Source: Paenibacillus sinensis (GTDB taxonomy: Bacteria > Bacillota > Bacilli > Paenibacillales > Paenibacillaceae). From it: 61,011 nucleotides of DNA. The translations under genes and the position numbers were made by a program. The notes under the pieces are model-generated. The model did not search any database and was not told where the DNA came from. It saw only the letters and a program-made list of their open reading frames with translations. Positions 46,790 to 55,638 of the stretch are shown here, piece after piece. The stretch spans positions 1 to 61,011 of the forward strand of contig NZ_JAHCMB010000006.1 of the NCBI RefSeq assembly GCF_019904155.1. The letters run 5' to 3'. Position 1 is the stretch's first letter; the number at the start of each line of letters is the position of its first letter.

Positions 46790-47521
46790 ATGGATTGGGG
46801 AAGGGCCAAAAGTGTGCTGATCTACTCGTTTCTGCTGCTGAATCTGCTGCTGTGCTACCAGCTGTGGATCGATCTGCGCGATCAGGCGAGCGCCAGCATG
46901 GACTTCACCTCGCTGTCGGATGCCACCCAGCAGATTATGAAGGAGAAGGATATCCGTATCCTGTCTCCGATTCCGGCGAATACGCCCCAGCTCCCCGACA
47001 TCACCTACCGCTACTCGGCGGGAGATGGGGATGGGACGGTGAAGCTGAACCAGCCGGTAGACAGCAAGCTGATCTTTACGTTCTCCGAGCTGAGCGCGGA
47101 GCTTCAGGATGAAATTCCGGATATCGGGAATTTCCGGTTCGACTCGCTGGAGAGCGAGGGCGGCGTGTTCGTGCTTCATCCGCTGGTCGACGGCAAGTGG
47201 CCGTTGTTCAGCGTGAAGCTTGAACTGATCTACGACAATCAGAAGATCGTCGCCTACCGGCGGCCCCAGATCGAGATCGGCGAGAACGGTAAAGGCAAGG
47301 CTCAGAAGGTGCTGCCGGCGTCGAAGGCGCTGGGCAGTCTGATTGAGAAATTTTTTCCGCAAGGAGCCGCAGTAAAGGAAATCGAGCTTGGCTACTACGG
47401 CGAGCTGTTTAATTCGGAGAGCCAGGTGGCGGCGCCGATGTGGCGGTTTATGCTGGAGGACGGCAAGACGTATTACGTGAACGGCATCAGCGCCGATATC
47501 ATCAGTCCCAAGACGCCTTGA
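46790..47521 (+). CDS. yycI: Two-component regulatory protein YycI (WalI)
   Basis: 243 residues. One N-terminal membrane helix (VLIYSFLLLNLLLCYQLWI, about 7-25) and an extracytoplasmic YycI domain that resembles YycH. Partner of YycH on WalK. GGAGGGGAG lies before ATG 46790. Followed 40 bp later by yycJ. Confidence 0.92.
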   Translation: MDWGRAKSVLIYSFLLLNLLLCYQLWIDLRDQASASMDFTSLSDATQQIMKEKDIRILSPIPANTPQLPDITYRYSAGDGDGTVKLNQPVDSKLIFTFSELSAELQDEIPDIGNFRFDSLESEGGVFVLHPLVDGKWPLFSVKLELIYDNQKIVAYRRPQIEIGENGKGKAQKVLPASKALGSLIEKFFPQGAAVKEIELGYYGELFNSESQVAAPMWRFMLEDGKTYYVNGISADIISPKTP

Positions 47522-47561
47522 GCAAAAGGGTCCGGGATGAATATAAGAGGGGAAGACAACG

Positions 47562-48368
47562 ATGGGAATATCTTTTACGGTGCTGTCCAGCGGTTCGACC
47601 GGTAACGCCACGATCATACGGGGCGGCGGCAAGACGGTGATGATCGATGCGGGTCTCAGCGCGAAACGGATAGAGGAACTGATGGCCATACGCGAGATGA
47701 AAGGCGAAGAGCTGGCCGGCATCCTCGTAACGCATGAGCACTCCGACCACATCAAGGGGCTTGGAGCGGTGGCGCGCAAATATAATCTGCCGATCTATGC
47801 CAACACGAACACCTGGGGAGCAATCGAGAAGAGCATCGGCAGCATTGAAGAGCATAACCGGCATATTCTGGAGACCGGCGAGCATCTTGATTTCGGCGAC
47901 ATGCGGGTCGAGTCGTTCGCCATCTCGCATGACGCCGCCGAGCCGGTCGGCTACAACTTCTATGATGGCAAGGACAAGCTCAGTGTGGCAACAGACCTGG
48001 GCTATGTCAGCGAGAAGGTGAGGCTGGCGATTTCGGACGCTGACGTTCTCGTGCTGGAAGCTAACCACGACATTGAGATGCTCCGGATGGGGCGCTATCC
48101 CTGGAATACGAAGCGGCGGATTCTCGGCGATATGGGCCATTTGTCCAATGACGCGGCTGGCGCGGCGCTTAGCGAGATTCTGACGGGACGCACAAAGCGG
48201 ACCTATCTCGCCCATCTGAGCCGCGATCACAATATGATCGATCTTGCGAGAATGTCGGTACGCGCGGCGATGGAGGACCGGGGCTGCTTCTACAAGGATA
48301 GCGAGTTCAGGCTGTGCGATACGTATTACGACCGGCCTACGCCATGGGATACGGTGAGCGAATCATAA
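47562..48368 (+). CDS. yycJ: MBL-fold hydrolase YycJ (WalJ)
   Basis: 268 residues. Metallo-beta-lactamase fold with metal motif THEHSDHIKG (about 57-66) and further ligands in SHDAAEPVGY and LAHLSRDHN. YycJ-type proteins are 5'-exonuclease-like and linked to genome stability and mismatch repair timing. AAGAGGGGAAG lies before ATG 47562. Last gene of the walRK-yycHIJ series; the 3' end overlaps a convergent small gene by 32 bp. Confidence 0.93.
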   Translation: MGISFTVLSSGSTGNATIIRGGGKTVMIDAGLSAKRIEELMAIREMKGEELAGILVTHEHSDHIKGLGAVARKYNLPIYANTNTWGAIEKSIGSIEEHNRHILETGEHLDFGDMRVESFAISHDAAEPVGYNFYDGKDKLSVATDLGYVSEKVRLAISDADVLVLEANHDIEMLRMGRYPWNTKRRILGDMGHLSNDAAGAALSEILTGRTKRTYLAHLSRDHNMIDLARMSVRAAMEDRGCFYKDSEFRLCDTYYDRPTPWDTVSES

Positions 48369-48558
48369 GCTGATCCAGCTCGGACATTTTGCCCTCAAGC
48401 TCGCGGCGGGTAATGAATCCCTTGTCGATCATAAGCTCGACCACTGCGCTGAGCGTGAGTGTGAGGTGGTAGTGCTCGTCCTTGAGATCGCCGAGCTTGC
48501 CAATAAATTGCACCAGATCCATACTGCTCATTGAAGATTCCATGACCTCATTACACAT
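48337..48558 (-). CDS. Small hypothetical protein
   Basis: 73 residues if ATG 48558 is used; starts at Met 6 or Met 10 are also possible, because GAGG lies shortly before Met 6. It is a helical, acidic protein (MDLVQFIGKLGDLKDEHYHLTLTLSAVVELMIDKGFITRRELEGKMSEL). I do not recognise the family, but it has a good codon pattern and is convergent with yycJ, overlapping its end by 32 bp. Confidence 0.55.
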   Translation of the reverse strand: MCNEVMESSMSSMDLVQFIGKLGDLKDEHYHLTLTLSAVVELMIDKGFITRRELEGKMSELDQLMIRSPYPMA

Positions 48559-48840
48559 CCTTTATATGGGAAGTTTTATTTTGCGGGAACAGGCCGCATC
48601 TTCCCGCCGCTGTGATACAATAGGAGGGCGAAGCGGAGCCCGAAGGTTCGGGAGCTGCCTGGGAGAGCGTCTGCAGGTGATTTTTCGCCTGCTATGCAAA
48701 CTATGAATGTTCGGTGCGGCTATTATTTTCTATTAGTATAGTCGTGGCTGCTGCCATATATTCCTTGTGTTTATAAAGAACGGGTACGGAAATGCTGCTT
48801 CATGCTTGGTGCGGGAGTTACAGAGGGGAGAGAGTGACAA

Positions 48841-50079
48841 GTGGGACTGTTTGATGATGATTTCTATTCAACCAGAGTGTCCAGAAGGAGAGAGCGGAAG
48901 GCCTCCAAGCAGCCGATGCCCCGAGGATGGTCGGCGCGGAGCAAGAGCCGCAATCTGTCCACCCTGCAGATTTCCGCTATCAGCTCCGTTATCAGCGCAG
49001 TTGTCGCGGTACTGCTGTTCAGCCTTGTGACTGGGCAGCTGACCCATGACAAGTCCCATTTTCCCGCTGTTATTCAGAACGTCAAGCAGAGCAGCGGGGA
49101 TCCTTACGACCGCATTGTGCAAGCGGCGGCGGCTGTACGCCCAGCGGTCGTCAGCATTATCAACCATAAGGAAGATACCAGCAAGAGCCAGCTTGATGAG
49201 TCGGCTCTTGGCTCAGGCGTGATTTATAAGAAAGAGAACGGGAAGGCTTATATTATCACCAACAACCACGTCATTTCCGGTGCAAGCAAGCTGGAGATCG
49301 TCATGGTGGACGGCGAGACCCGCAAAGCCGAACTCGTGGGAGCGGATAAGGTCAGCGATTTGGCTGTGCTCTCGGTAAATGCGGACGGCATCAACACGCT
49401 GGCGAAGATGGGCGATTCCTCCAAGCTGCAGTTGGGCGAGACGGTCATCGCCATCGGCAACCCGCTTGGTCTGGGTGACACGCTGACCTCCGGCATTGTC
49501 AGCTACACGAACCGGAAGATACCGGTATCGCTGAATCAGGACGGCGTGTATGATTGGGAGCAGGAGGTTATCCAGACCGACGCTGCCATCAATGAAGGCA
49601 ACAGCGGGGGCGCGCTCGTGGATTTGAACGGCCGGGTCATCGGCATCAACACGATGAAGATTTCCGATACCGGCGTCGAAGGCCTCGGATTCGCTATTCC
49701 AGCCAACCATGTCGTGAAGATTGCCGAGGAGCTGGCCGCGAACGGGAAGATTGTCCGGTCCTATCTTGGCGTCTATTCCATGGATCTGAACAATCCGTAC
49801 GTGCCGCTTGACGAGAATCAGCTTAAATCGCTTCACCTGCCGAGCAGCGTAACCGAAGGCGTAGTTGTTCTCGATGTTGTAGGCCCGGCGAAAGAAGCGG
49901 GGCTCAAGCTGAACGACGTCATCACGAAGTTCAACGGACAGACGATCGATTCGACCATTAGCCTGCGCAAGTATCTGTACGACGACACGAAGGTCGGTGA
50001 CTCCCTTGTTATTACGTTTTACCGGGACGGGGTTGAGAAAGAGGTCACCGTGAAACTGGAGCAAAAACCGGAGGAATAA
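48841..50079 (+). CDS. htrA: HtrA-type serine protease with PDZ domain
   Basis: 412 residues. Basic N-terminus, one membrane helix (ISAISSVISAVVAVLLFSLVTG, about 41-62), trypsin-like domain with His in TNNHVIS, Asp in DLAVL and Ser in GNSGGAL, then a C-terminal PDZ domain (VVLDVVGPAKEAGLKLNDVITKFNGQTI). Degrades or refolds damaged envelope proteins. GTG 48841 follows GAGGGGAGAG. The wal locus ends with an htrA gene in most Bacilli. Confidence 0.93.
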   Translation: MGLFDDDFYSTRVSRRRERKASKQPMPRGWSARSKSRNLSTLQISAISSVISAVVAVLLFSLVTGQLTHDKSHFPAVIQNVKQSSGDPYDRIVQAAAAVRPAVVSIINHKEDTSKSQLDESALGSGVIYKKENGKAYIITNNHVISGASKLEIVMVDGETRKAELVGADKVSDLAVLSVNADGINTLAKMGDSSKLQLGETVIAIGNPLGLGDTLTSGIVSYTNRKIPVSLNQDGVYDWEQEVIQTDAAINEGNSGGALVDLNGRVIGINTMKISDTGVEGLGFAIPANHVVKIAEELAANGKIVRSYLGVYSMDLNNPYVPLDENQLKSLHLPSSVTEGVVVLDVVGPAKEAGLKLNDVITKFNGQTIDSTISLRKYLYDDTKVGDSLVITFYRDGVEKEVTVKLEQKPEE

Positions 50080-50190
50080 TTCCGGAAGATCCCGGATATA
50101 ATGATAAGGCGTTCCTTTCATGGCAGGCCGCAGCCCTTGATAAATCAGGAAAACGGCCTGCTGCGAAGGATGAATAGCCTTTAGCTCAGC

Positions 50191-50219
50191 TTGCCTTTAG
50201 GGCTGTGATGTGGTACTAT
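50191..50219 (+). promoter_or_regulatory. Cold-shock gene promoter
   Basis: TTGCCT (50191-50196) and TACTAT (50214-50219), 17 bp spacing; the leader to the csp start would be ~140 nt. Confidence 0.65.
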
Positions 50220-50254
50220 GATCTAAATCATATGTTATGCTCGAACCCGAATTT

Positions 50255-50313
50255 TCACATTGAAAAGGGTTGTCGATGGGCGGAGAGCCTTTTTCAATGT
50301 GTGAATTTTTTCT
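50255..50313 (+). promoter_or_regulatory. Terminator-like hairpin in the csp leader
   Basis: TTCAC-ATTGAAAA-GG (50255-50270) pairs with CCTTTTTCAAT-GTGTGAA (from 50289) with two small bulges, then TTTTTT. It lies inside the 5' leader, after the promoter, so it could attenuate the transcript or fold differently in the cold. Confidence 0.5.
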
Positions 50314-50364
50314 TTGTTCAAAGACAAAATAACATATTAATTTCTTTTTTGGAGGCTATACACA

Positions 50365-50565
50365 ATGCAAACAGGTACAGTTAAATGGTTCAACGCAGAA
50401 AAAGGCTTTGGCTTCATCGAAGTTGAAGGCGGAAGCGACGTATTCGTACACTTCAGCGCGATCACTGGCGAAGGCTTCAAAACGTTGGACGAAGGCCAAC
50501 GCGTTGAATTCAACGTTGTTCAAGGCAACCGCGGACCGCAAGCTGAGAACGTTGTAAAACTGTAA
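50365..50565 (+). CDS. Cold-shock protein (CspA/CspB type)
   Basis: 66 residues. RNA-binding motifs [10 protein letters not shown] (RNP1) and DVFVHFSAI (RNP2), a typical Csp beta barrel that melts RNA secondary structure. GGAGG lies before ATG 50365 after a ~140-nt leader, a common feature of cold-shock mRNAs. Terminator at 50577-50613. Confidence 0.96.
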   Translation: MQTGTVKWFNAEKGFGFIEVEGGSDVFVHFSAITGEGFKTLDEGQRVEFNVVQGNRGPQAENVVKL

Positions 50566-50576
50566 ATCAAACCCCG

Positions 50577-50613
50577 CCGTCCCGCTTGTCATAGAGTCGG
50601 GGCGGCCTTTTTT
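50577..50613 (+). terminator. csp terminator
   Basis: CCGTCCCG (50577-50584) / CGGGGCGG (50598-50605) then CCTTTTTT. Confidence 0.8.
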
Positions 50614-50790
50614 ACAAATATGGAGAGTTCAATCCTTGGATATAAGAATGCATAGGCTGCACTGTCTATGAGGATGGAGCGGTTTCTTTCTGCGGATAGG
50701 AGAGCGGATGAATCACCCGCTTTGATCCTATAGATGCATGCGTCTGACCTTTTGTTAAGCATTTTAGCGAAAGAAAGGGAGGGAACGGCA

Positions 50791-51021
50791 ATGAACTACC
50801 GGAAGAAGCCCATGGAAGAAATACCGGAAGAGATGACGGCCGTATGGTCCTGCACGAACGATGATTGCAACGGGTGGATGAGAGACAACTTCACGTTTGA
50901 GACTGCGCCGACCTGTCCCTTATGCCAGGCTCCGATGAAGCAGGGATCGAAAATGCTTCCCCAGCTGCTCAATTCTAACGGTGATCTCAAATCGCTGAAA
51001 AAAGGAATCTCCATTTCCTAA
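50791..51021 (+). CDS. Cold-inducible YdjO-like zinc-ribbon protein
   Basis: 76 residues. MNYRKKPMEEIPEEMTAVWSC is followed by CxxxxCxGWMR and CPLC, giving a small Cys-rich metal-binding protein of the YdjO family, which is cold-induced in B. subtilis. It follows the cold-shock gene, but a terminator separates them. GGGAGGGAA lies before ATG 50791. Ends before a terminator. Confidence 0.8.
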   Translation: MNYRKKPMEEIPEEMTAVWSCTNDDCNGWMRDNFTFETAPTCPLCQAPMKQGSKMLPQLLNSNGDLKSLKKGISIS

Positions 51022-51077
51022 CAGGATGTCTGTTCCTCAATATAGAGAAATAGAAGGTAGAGGAGATAAAAAGACAA

Positions 51078-51104
51078 AAGACGGAAAACCGTCTTATTTT
51101 TTTT
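51078..51104 (+). terminator. ydjO-like gene terminator
   Basis: AAGACGG-AAAA-CCGTCTT (51078-51095), then ATTTTTTTT. Confidence 0.9.
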
Positions 51105-51121
51105 GCTTTTTTCTACATCTT

Positions 51122-51139
51122 TTGTGATCAATGTCACAA
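51122..51139. promoter_or_regulatory. Rex- or FNR-like operator 1 upstream of cydA
   Basis: TTGTGATCAATGTCACAA: two perfect TTGTGA half-sites as an inverted repeat with N6. The half-site spacing fits Rex (TTGTGA-N6-TCACAA) and also Fnr (TGTGA-N6-TCACA). Confidence 0.6.
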
Positions 51140-51175
51140 ATTTATTGGTTTTGACCGATAAAAAGCCCGTGGATG

Positions 51176-51191
51176 TGTGACATATATCACA
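51176..51191. promoter_or_regulatory. Rex- or FNR-like operator 2 upstream of cydA
   Basis: TGTGACATATATCACA, a second TGTGA-N6-TCACA dyad 54 bp after the first and 62 bp before cydA. Confidence 0.6.
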
Positions 51192-51252
51192 ATCTATCGC
51201 TTTAAATTTTGACAGAATAAAAGCAATTAAACGGGGGGAAGGAAGGGAAACC

Positions 51253-52641
51253 ATGGACGTTCTAATGCTGTCGCGTATGCAGTTTGCGTCGACAACGATT
51301 TTTCACTTTTTCTTTGTGCCTGTCACGATCGGATTGTCTTTCATCATCGCGATCATGGAGACCATGTATGTGCGCAAAGGGGACGAGGTATACAAACGGA
51401 TGGCGAAGTTCTGGGGCAAGCTGTTCCTGGTCAACTTCGCTATCGGTGTGGTTACCGGTATTCTCCAGGAATTCCAGTTCGGTATGAACTGGTCGGATTA
51501 TTCCCGATTTGTCGGAGATATCTTCGGAGCGCCGCTGGCGATTGAAGCGCTGCTTGCGTTCTTTCTGGAATCGACATTCATCGGGATCTGGATCTTCGGC
51601 TGGGAGAAGGTATCGAAGAAAATCCACCTGCTCTCCATCTGGTTCGTAGCCATCGGCACGACGTTGTCCGCGTTCTGGATTCTGGCCGCGAATTCCTTCA
51701 TGCAGCATCCGGTAGGATATACGATTAACAACGGGCGGGCGGAAATGAATGATTTTCTGTCCCTGATCACGAACGGTCAGGTTCTGGTTGAGTTCCCGCA
51801 TACGGTGCTCGGCGCTTTCGCCACCGGTGCGTTTCTGATTATCGGGATCAGTGCATTCAAGCTGCTCAAGAAGCAGGATATGGACTTCTTTAAGCGCTCC
51901 TTCCAGATTGCCGCGATTGTCGGCGTTATCTCCTCCATCGGCGTTGCCTTTGCCGGACACTGGCAGGCTCAGTATCTGGTCAAGACACAGCCGATGAAGA
52001 TGGCCGCGTCCGAAGGACTTTGGGAAGACAGCGCCGACCCTGCGCCATGGACTGTTGTGGCCAGCATTGACCCGGAGAACAAAGTTAGCAGTCATGAGCT
52101 CAAGGTTCCGTACGTTCTCAGCTTCCTGTCTTACAGCAAGTTCTCAGGTTCCGTCAAAGGGATGAACACGCTGCAGAGCGAATATGAGCAGGCCTACGGC
52201 CCTGGGGACTATATTCCGCCGGTTCGCACAACGTTCTGGAGCTTCCGTATTATGATCGCGGCCGGTATGGCCATGATTTTCATTACGTTGTGGGCAATAT
52301 ATTTGATGTGGCGCAAAAAATTGGATCAGCCGAACACGAAGTACTTGCGGATCTGTCTCACCGGACTACTGCTGCCGCCGATTGCCAACACTGCGGGCTG
52401 GACGATGACCGAGTTCGGCCGTCAGCCATGGACCGTATTCGGACTCTTGACGACCGACAAGAGCGTCTCGCCGAATATTACGTCCGGGCAGGTGCTGTTC
52501 TCGCTCATTACTTTTAATACTGCATACGCCGCACTGCTTATCGTGCTGATCTATCTGTTCGTCAAGGTAATCAAAAAAGGACCGAATGGCATCGAAGACG
52601 AATCGGAGCATTCGACAGATCCATATAATACGAAGGAGTGA
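51253..52641 (+). CDS. cydA: Cytochrome bd oxidase subunit I
   Basis: 462 residues. Nine membrane helices, haem ligand His 18 (TTIFHFFFVPVTIGLSF), the second His in VLVEFPHTVLGAF, and the conserved TEFGRQPWTVFG segment (about 385). This length is that of the short-Q-loop type. It oxidises menaquinol and reduces O2 to water without pumping protons, used at low oxygen. GGGGGAAGGAAGG lies before ATG 51253. cydB follows four bases after the stop. Confidence 0.96.
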   Translation: MDVLMLSRMQFASTTIFHFFFVPVTIGLSFIIAIMETMYVRKGDEVYKRMAKFWGKLFLVNFAIGVVTGILQEFQFGMNWSDYSRFVGDIFGAPLAIEALLAFFLESTFIGIWIFGWEKVSKKIHLLSIWFVAIGTTLSAFWILAANSFMQHPVGYTINNGRAEMNDFLSLITNGQVLVEFPHTVLGAFATGAFLIIGISAFKLLKKQDMDFFKRSFQIAAIVGVISSIGVAFAGHWQAQYLVKTQPMKMAASEGLWEDSADPAPWTVVASIDPENKVSSHELKVPYVLSFLSYSKFSGSVKGMNTLQSEYEQAYGPGDYIPPVRTTFWSFRIMIAAGMAMIFITLWAIYLMWRKKLDQPNTKYLRICLTGLLLPPIANTAGWTMTEFGRQPWTVFGLLTTDKSVSPNITSGQVLFSLITFNTAYAALLIVLIYLFVKVIKKGPNGIEDESEHSTDPYNTKE

Positions 52642-52645
52642 TACT

Positions 52646-53665
52646 ATGATCTCACTTAATGAACTATGGTTTGTGCTGATCGCGGTACTCTTCGTCGGAT
52701 TTTTCTTCCTGGAAGGCTTCGACTTCGGAGTTGGCATGCAGTCTCAGCTGCTGCCGGCCAATGAGAAGCAGCGGCGGGTCATGATCAACTCGATCGGCCC
52801 TTTCTGGGACGCCAACGAAGTATGGCTGATCACTGGGGCAGGCGCGATGTTCGCGGCGTTCCCCAACTGGTACGCGACGCTGTTTAGCGGCTTCTATGTA
52901 CCGTTCGTATTTGCACTGTTCGGCCTGATTCTGCGCGGTGTAGCCTTTGAGTATAGAGGCAAGGCGGAGTCGGCGGGCTGGAGAAAAACCTGGGACCTGT
53001 CGATTCTGATCGGCAGCTTCCTGCCGCCTTTCCTGCTGGCCATCGTGTTCGCGAGCTTCATCAAAGGGCTGCCGATTGACGGAGATATGCAGATGCACGC
53101 CTCCTTCTTCGGCGATATCGTCAATGTGTACACGGTTCTTGCCGGCTTGACCGTTATTCTGCTCTGCAATGTGCACGGCCTGCTCTTTACGGCGCTGCGC
53201 ACCTTCGGCGAGCTGCAGGACCGGGCGCGCAAGCGGGCGCAGATACTGCTGCTGCCGACAGGCGCACTGCTGCTGGCATTCGTCATCATGACGTACTTCG
53301 AGACCGATATTTTTGAAGTTCGCGGAACCCTGCTGTGGGCGATTGTCCTGCTCGGCATTGTGGCGTTCGTGCTGTCCGGTTACTTCTGCAAGAAGAAGCG
53401 CGACGGCTGGGCGTTCGGCATGACGGGCGCGGTGCTGGGACTCTCGGTAGTCTCCGTCTTCGTGGGTCTGTTCCCGCGGGTTATGGTGAGCTCGCTCGGC
53501 GAGGCATTTAACCTGACAATTACTAATTCGGCTTCCGGTCACTACTCGCTCAAGGTCATGACGATTGTGGCGCTCACGCTGCTTCCGTTCGTGCTTGGCT
53601 ATCAGATTTGGAGCTATTTCATCTTCCACAAACGGCTTAGCGACAAGGAGACTCTGGAATATTAA
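52646..53665 (+). CDS. cydB: Cytochrome bd oxidase subunit II
   Basis: 339 residues with eight hydrophobic helices; begins MISLNELWFVLIAVLFVGFFFLEGFDFGVGMQ and contains the FWDANEVWLIT motif. Structural partner of CydA. AAGGAGTG from the end of cydA serves as ribosome-binding site for ATG 52646. Overlaps cydD by one base. Confidence 0.96.
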   Translation: MISLNELWFVLIAVLFVGFFFLEGFDFGVGMQSQLLPANEKQRRVMINSIGPFWDANEVWLITGAGAMFAAFPNWYATLFSGFYVPFVFALFGLILRGVAFEYRGKAESAGWRKTWDLSILIGSFLPPFLLAIVFASFIKGLPIDGDMQMHASFFGDIVNVYTVLAGLTVILLCNVHGLLFTALRTFGELQDRARKRAQILLLPTGALLLAFVIMTYFETDIFEVRGTLLWAIVLLGIVAFVLSGYFCKKKRDGWAFGMTGAVLGLSVVSVFVGLFPRVMVSSLGEAFNLTITNSASGHYSLKVMTIVALTLLPFVLGYQIWSYFIFHKRLSDKETLEY

Positions 53666-55638
53666 TGGATAAAAATTTGCTTGGGTACAAAGGAGTCAAG
53701 CCAGTCTTTGTGGCGGTAGGCTTCCTGACCCTGGTGCAAAGCTTATCCATCCTTCTGCTGGCGAAGTCGCTCGCGGAAGTCATCTCCGCGCTGTTCGCGG
53801 GCGATCCGCTGAAGGAACAATGGGGCACTGCGCTGTTGTTCCTTCTTGCGTTTCTGGTCCGCCATGCGTGCGGGCAGCTCATGAGCGGGCTGGCCTATCG
53901 GTTCGCGGAGAAGACGAGCGGAGACATGCGCCGGAGGATGATGGAGAAGCTGTTCCGGCTCGGACCGCGTATGGCCGGAGATCAGGGAACGGGAACGCTG
54001 GTTACGCTGGCGCTTGAAGGCGTAACCAAGTTCCGCACCTATCTGGAGCTGATCATTCCCCGGATGGTCGGAATGGGAGTGACGCCATGGGTGCTGCTGC
54101 TGTATGTGTTCCTGCAGGACAAGACTAGCGGGATCATTCTAACCTTGACGATGCCGATCATCGTGGTCTTCATGATTCTGATCGGCACGACCGCACAGAA
54201 GCATATGGACCGCCAGCTGGCGTCGTACCGGACGCTGTCGAATCACTTCGTCGATTCGCTGCGCGGCCTGGAGACACTGAAGTTCCTCGGACGGAGCAAG
54301 AGCCACAAGCGCTCCATTGCCGAGGTCAGCGACCGCTACCGGTCGGCGACGATGAAGACGCTGCGGGTGGCGTTCCTGTCTTCGTTCGCGCTCGACTTCT
54401 TCACGATGCTGTCGGTCGCTTCCGTCGCCGTCAGCCTCGGTCTTCGCCTGGTGAACAGCGAGATGACGCTCGTGACCGGACTTACGATTCTGATTATCGC
54501 CCCGGAGTACTTTCTGCCCGTGCGGCTGGTGGGCGCGGACTTCCACGCCACGCTGGACGGCAAGGAAGCAGGGGAGAAGATAAAGAGCATTATTGATAAA
54601 GAAACGGTGCAGGCTTCGCTGATCGGGGAGAAGACCGCCCCGGTTCAGGCAGGGGAAGCCGGGGCAGCGGCTGCTTCCGGACAGACAGTATCGGCCGAAC
54701 GAGCAGTGCCGGCTGAACATGCAGCGCCGGCTGAACATGAACAAGCGAAGCAAGGCGATCGGACGGAATCATCCGGAGCGATAGATGGGACTGAACCGTC
54801 TATTCGAGGCGGAAAGAGCCAAACCGGTCAGACAATCGTCCCATCTGTGGCGGGCGCTCAGCCTGCTCTGCCGACGGCTGAAGTTTTCACGTGGAACAAT
54901 GGTGGCACTCTGTCGCTTAACGGTATCGGCCTGCGCCATGAAGAAGACGGTCCAGCTTCGTTGATAGATGTTCATCTGCAGTTTGCCGGAACCGGCAAAA
55001 TCGGCATCATCGGCGAGAGCGGCGCCGGCAAGTCAACGCTGATCGATATACTGGCCGGCTTCCTGCATCCGGGAGAAGGCATGATCACGATCAACGGCCA
55101 GGCGGTCAGCGGATTGACAGACGACGCCTGGCGGCGCCAGGCCTCGTATATTCCGCAGCGGCCGTATATTTTCAGCGGGACGCTTGCGGATAACGTCCGG
55201 TTCTACCATCCGGAAGCGTCGATAGAAGCCGTCGAAGGGGCCGTTGCGGCGGCGGGCCTGGCACCTCTTGCCGCTAGCCTACCGGGAGGCCTGAACGAGC
55301 CCATCGGCGGCGGCGGACGCCGACTCAGCGGCGGGCAGGAGCAGCGTGTGGCGCTCTCCCGGGCGCTGCTCAGCGACCGGCCGATCATGCTGCTCGATGA
55401 GCCGACAGCCCATCTCGATATCGAAACCGAGTATGAGCTGAAAGAGACCATGCTGCCGCTGTTCGAAGGCAAGCTTGTCTTTCTGGCTACACACCGCCTG
55501 CACTGGATGGCGGATATGGACCAAATAATTGTCATGAAGCAGGGACGGGTCGCCGAGGTCGGCACCCACCAAGAGCTCCTTGAACGCAAGGGAGCCTACT
55601 ATGAGTTGGCGATGGCGCAATTGGAGGCGATCGGATGA
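53665..55638 (+). CDS. cydD: Thiol-reductant ABC exporter subunit CydD
   Basis: 657 residues (usual 550-590). N-terminal six-helix membrane domain (1-~300) and C-terminal ATPase with Walker A GESGAGKSTL (about 452), signature LSGGQEQRVAL (about 552) and Walker B IMLLDEPTAHLD (about 575). Between them lies an extended ~95-residue linker (about 305-400) rich in Ala, Gly, Glu and Gln, absent from usual homologues. CydDC exports glutathione or cysteine or handles haem for bd oxidase assembly. A parS-like sequence falls in the linker's end (54883-54898). Overlaps cydB by one and cydC by four bases. Confidence 0.93.
   Translation: MDKNLLGYKGVKPVFVAVGFLTLVQSLSILLLAKSLAEVISALFAGDPLKEQWGTALLFLLAFLVRHACGQLMSGLAYRFAEKTSGDMRRRMMEKLFRLGPRMAGDQGTGTLVTLALEGVTKFRTYLELIIPRMVGMGVTPWVLLLYVFLQDKTSGIILTLTMPIIVVFMILIGTTAQKHMDRQLASYRTLSNHFVDSLRGLETLKFLGRSKSHKRSIAEVSDRYRSATMKTLRVAFLSSFALDFFTMLSVASVAVSLGLRLVNSEMTLVTGLTILIIAPEYFLPVRLVGADFHATLDGKEAGEKIKSIIDKETVQASLIGEKTAPVQAGEAGAAAASGQTVSAERAVPAEHAAPAEHEQAKQGDRTESSGAIDGTEPSIRGGKSQTGQTIVPSVAGAQPALPTAEVFTWNNGGTLSLNGIGLRHEEDGPASLIDVHLQFAGTGKIGIIGESGAGKSTLIDILAGFLHPGEGMITINGQAVSGLTDDAWRRQASYIPQRPYIFSGTLADNVRFYHPEASIEAVEGAVAAAGLAPLAASLPGGLNEPIGGGGRRLSGGQEQRVALSRALLSDRPIMLLDEPTAHLDIETEYELKETMLPLFEGKLVFLATHRLHWMADMDQIIVMKQGRVAEVGTHQELLERKGAYYELAMAQLEAIG
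54883..54898. promoter_or_regulatory. parS-like sequence in cydD
   Basis: GTTTTCACGTGGAACA; its reverse complement agrees with TGTTNCACGTGAAACA at 14 of 16 positions, both mismatches at one end. It is inside coding sequence. Confidence 0.35.
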
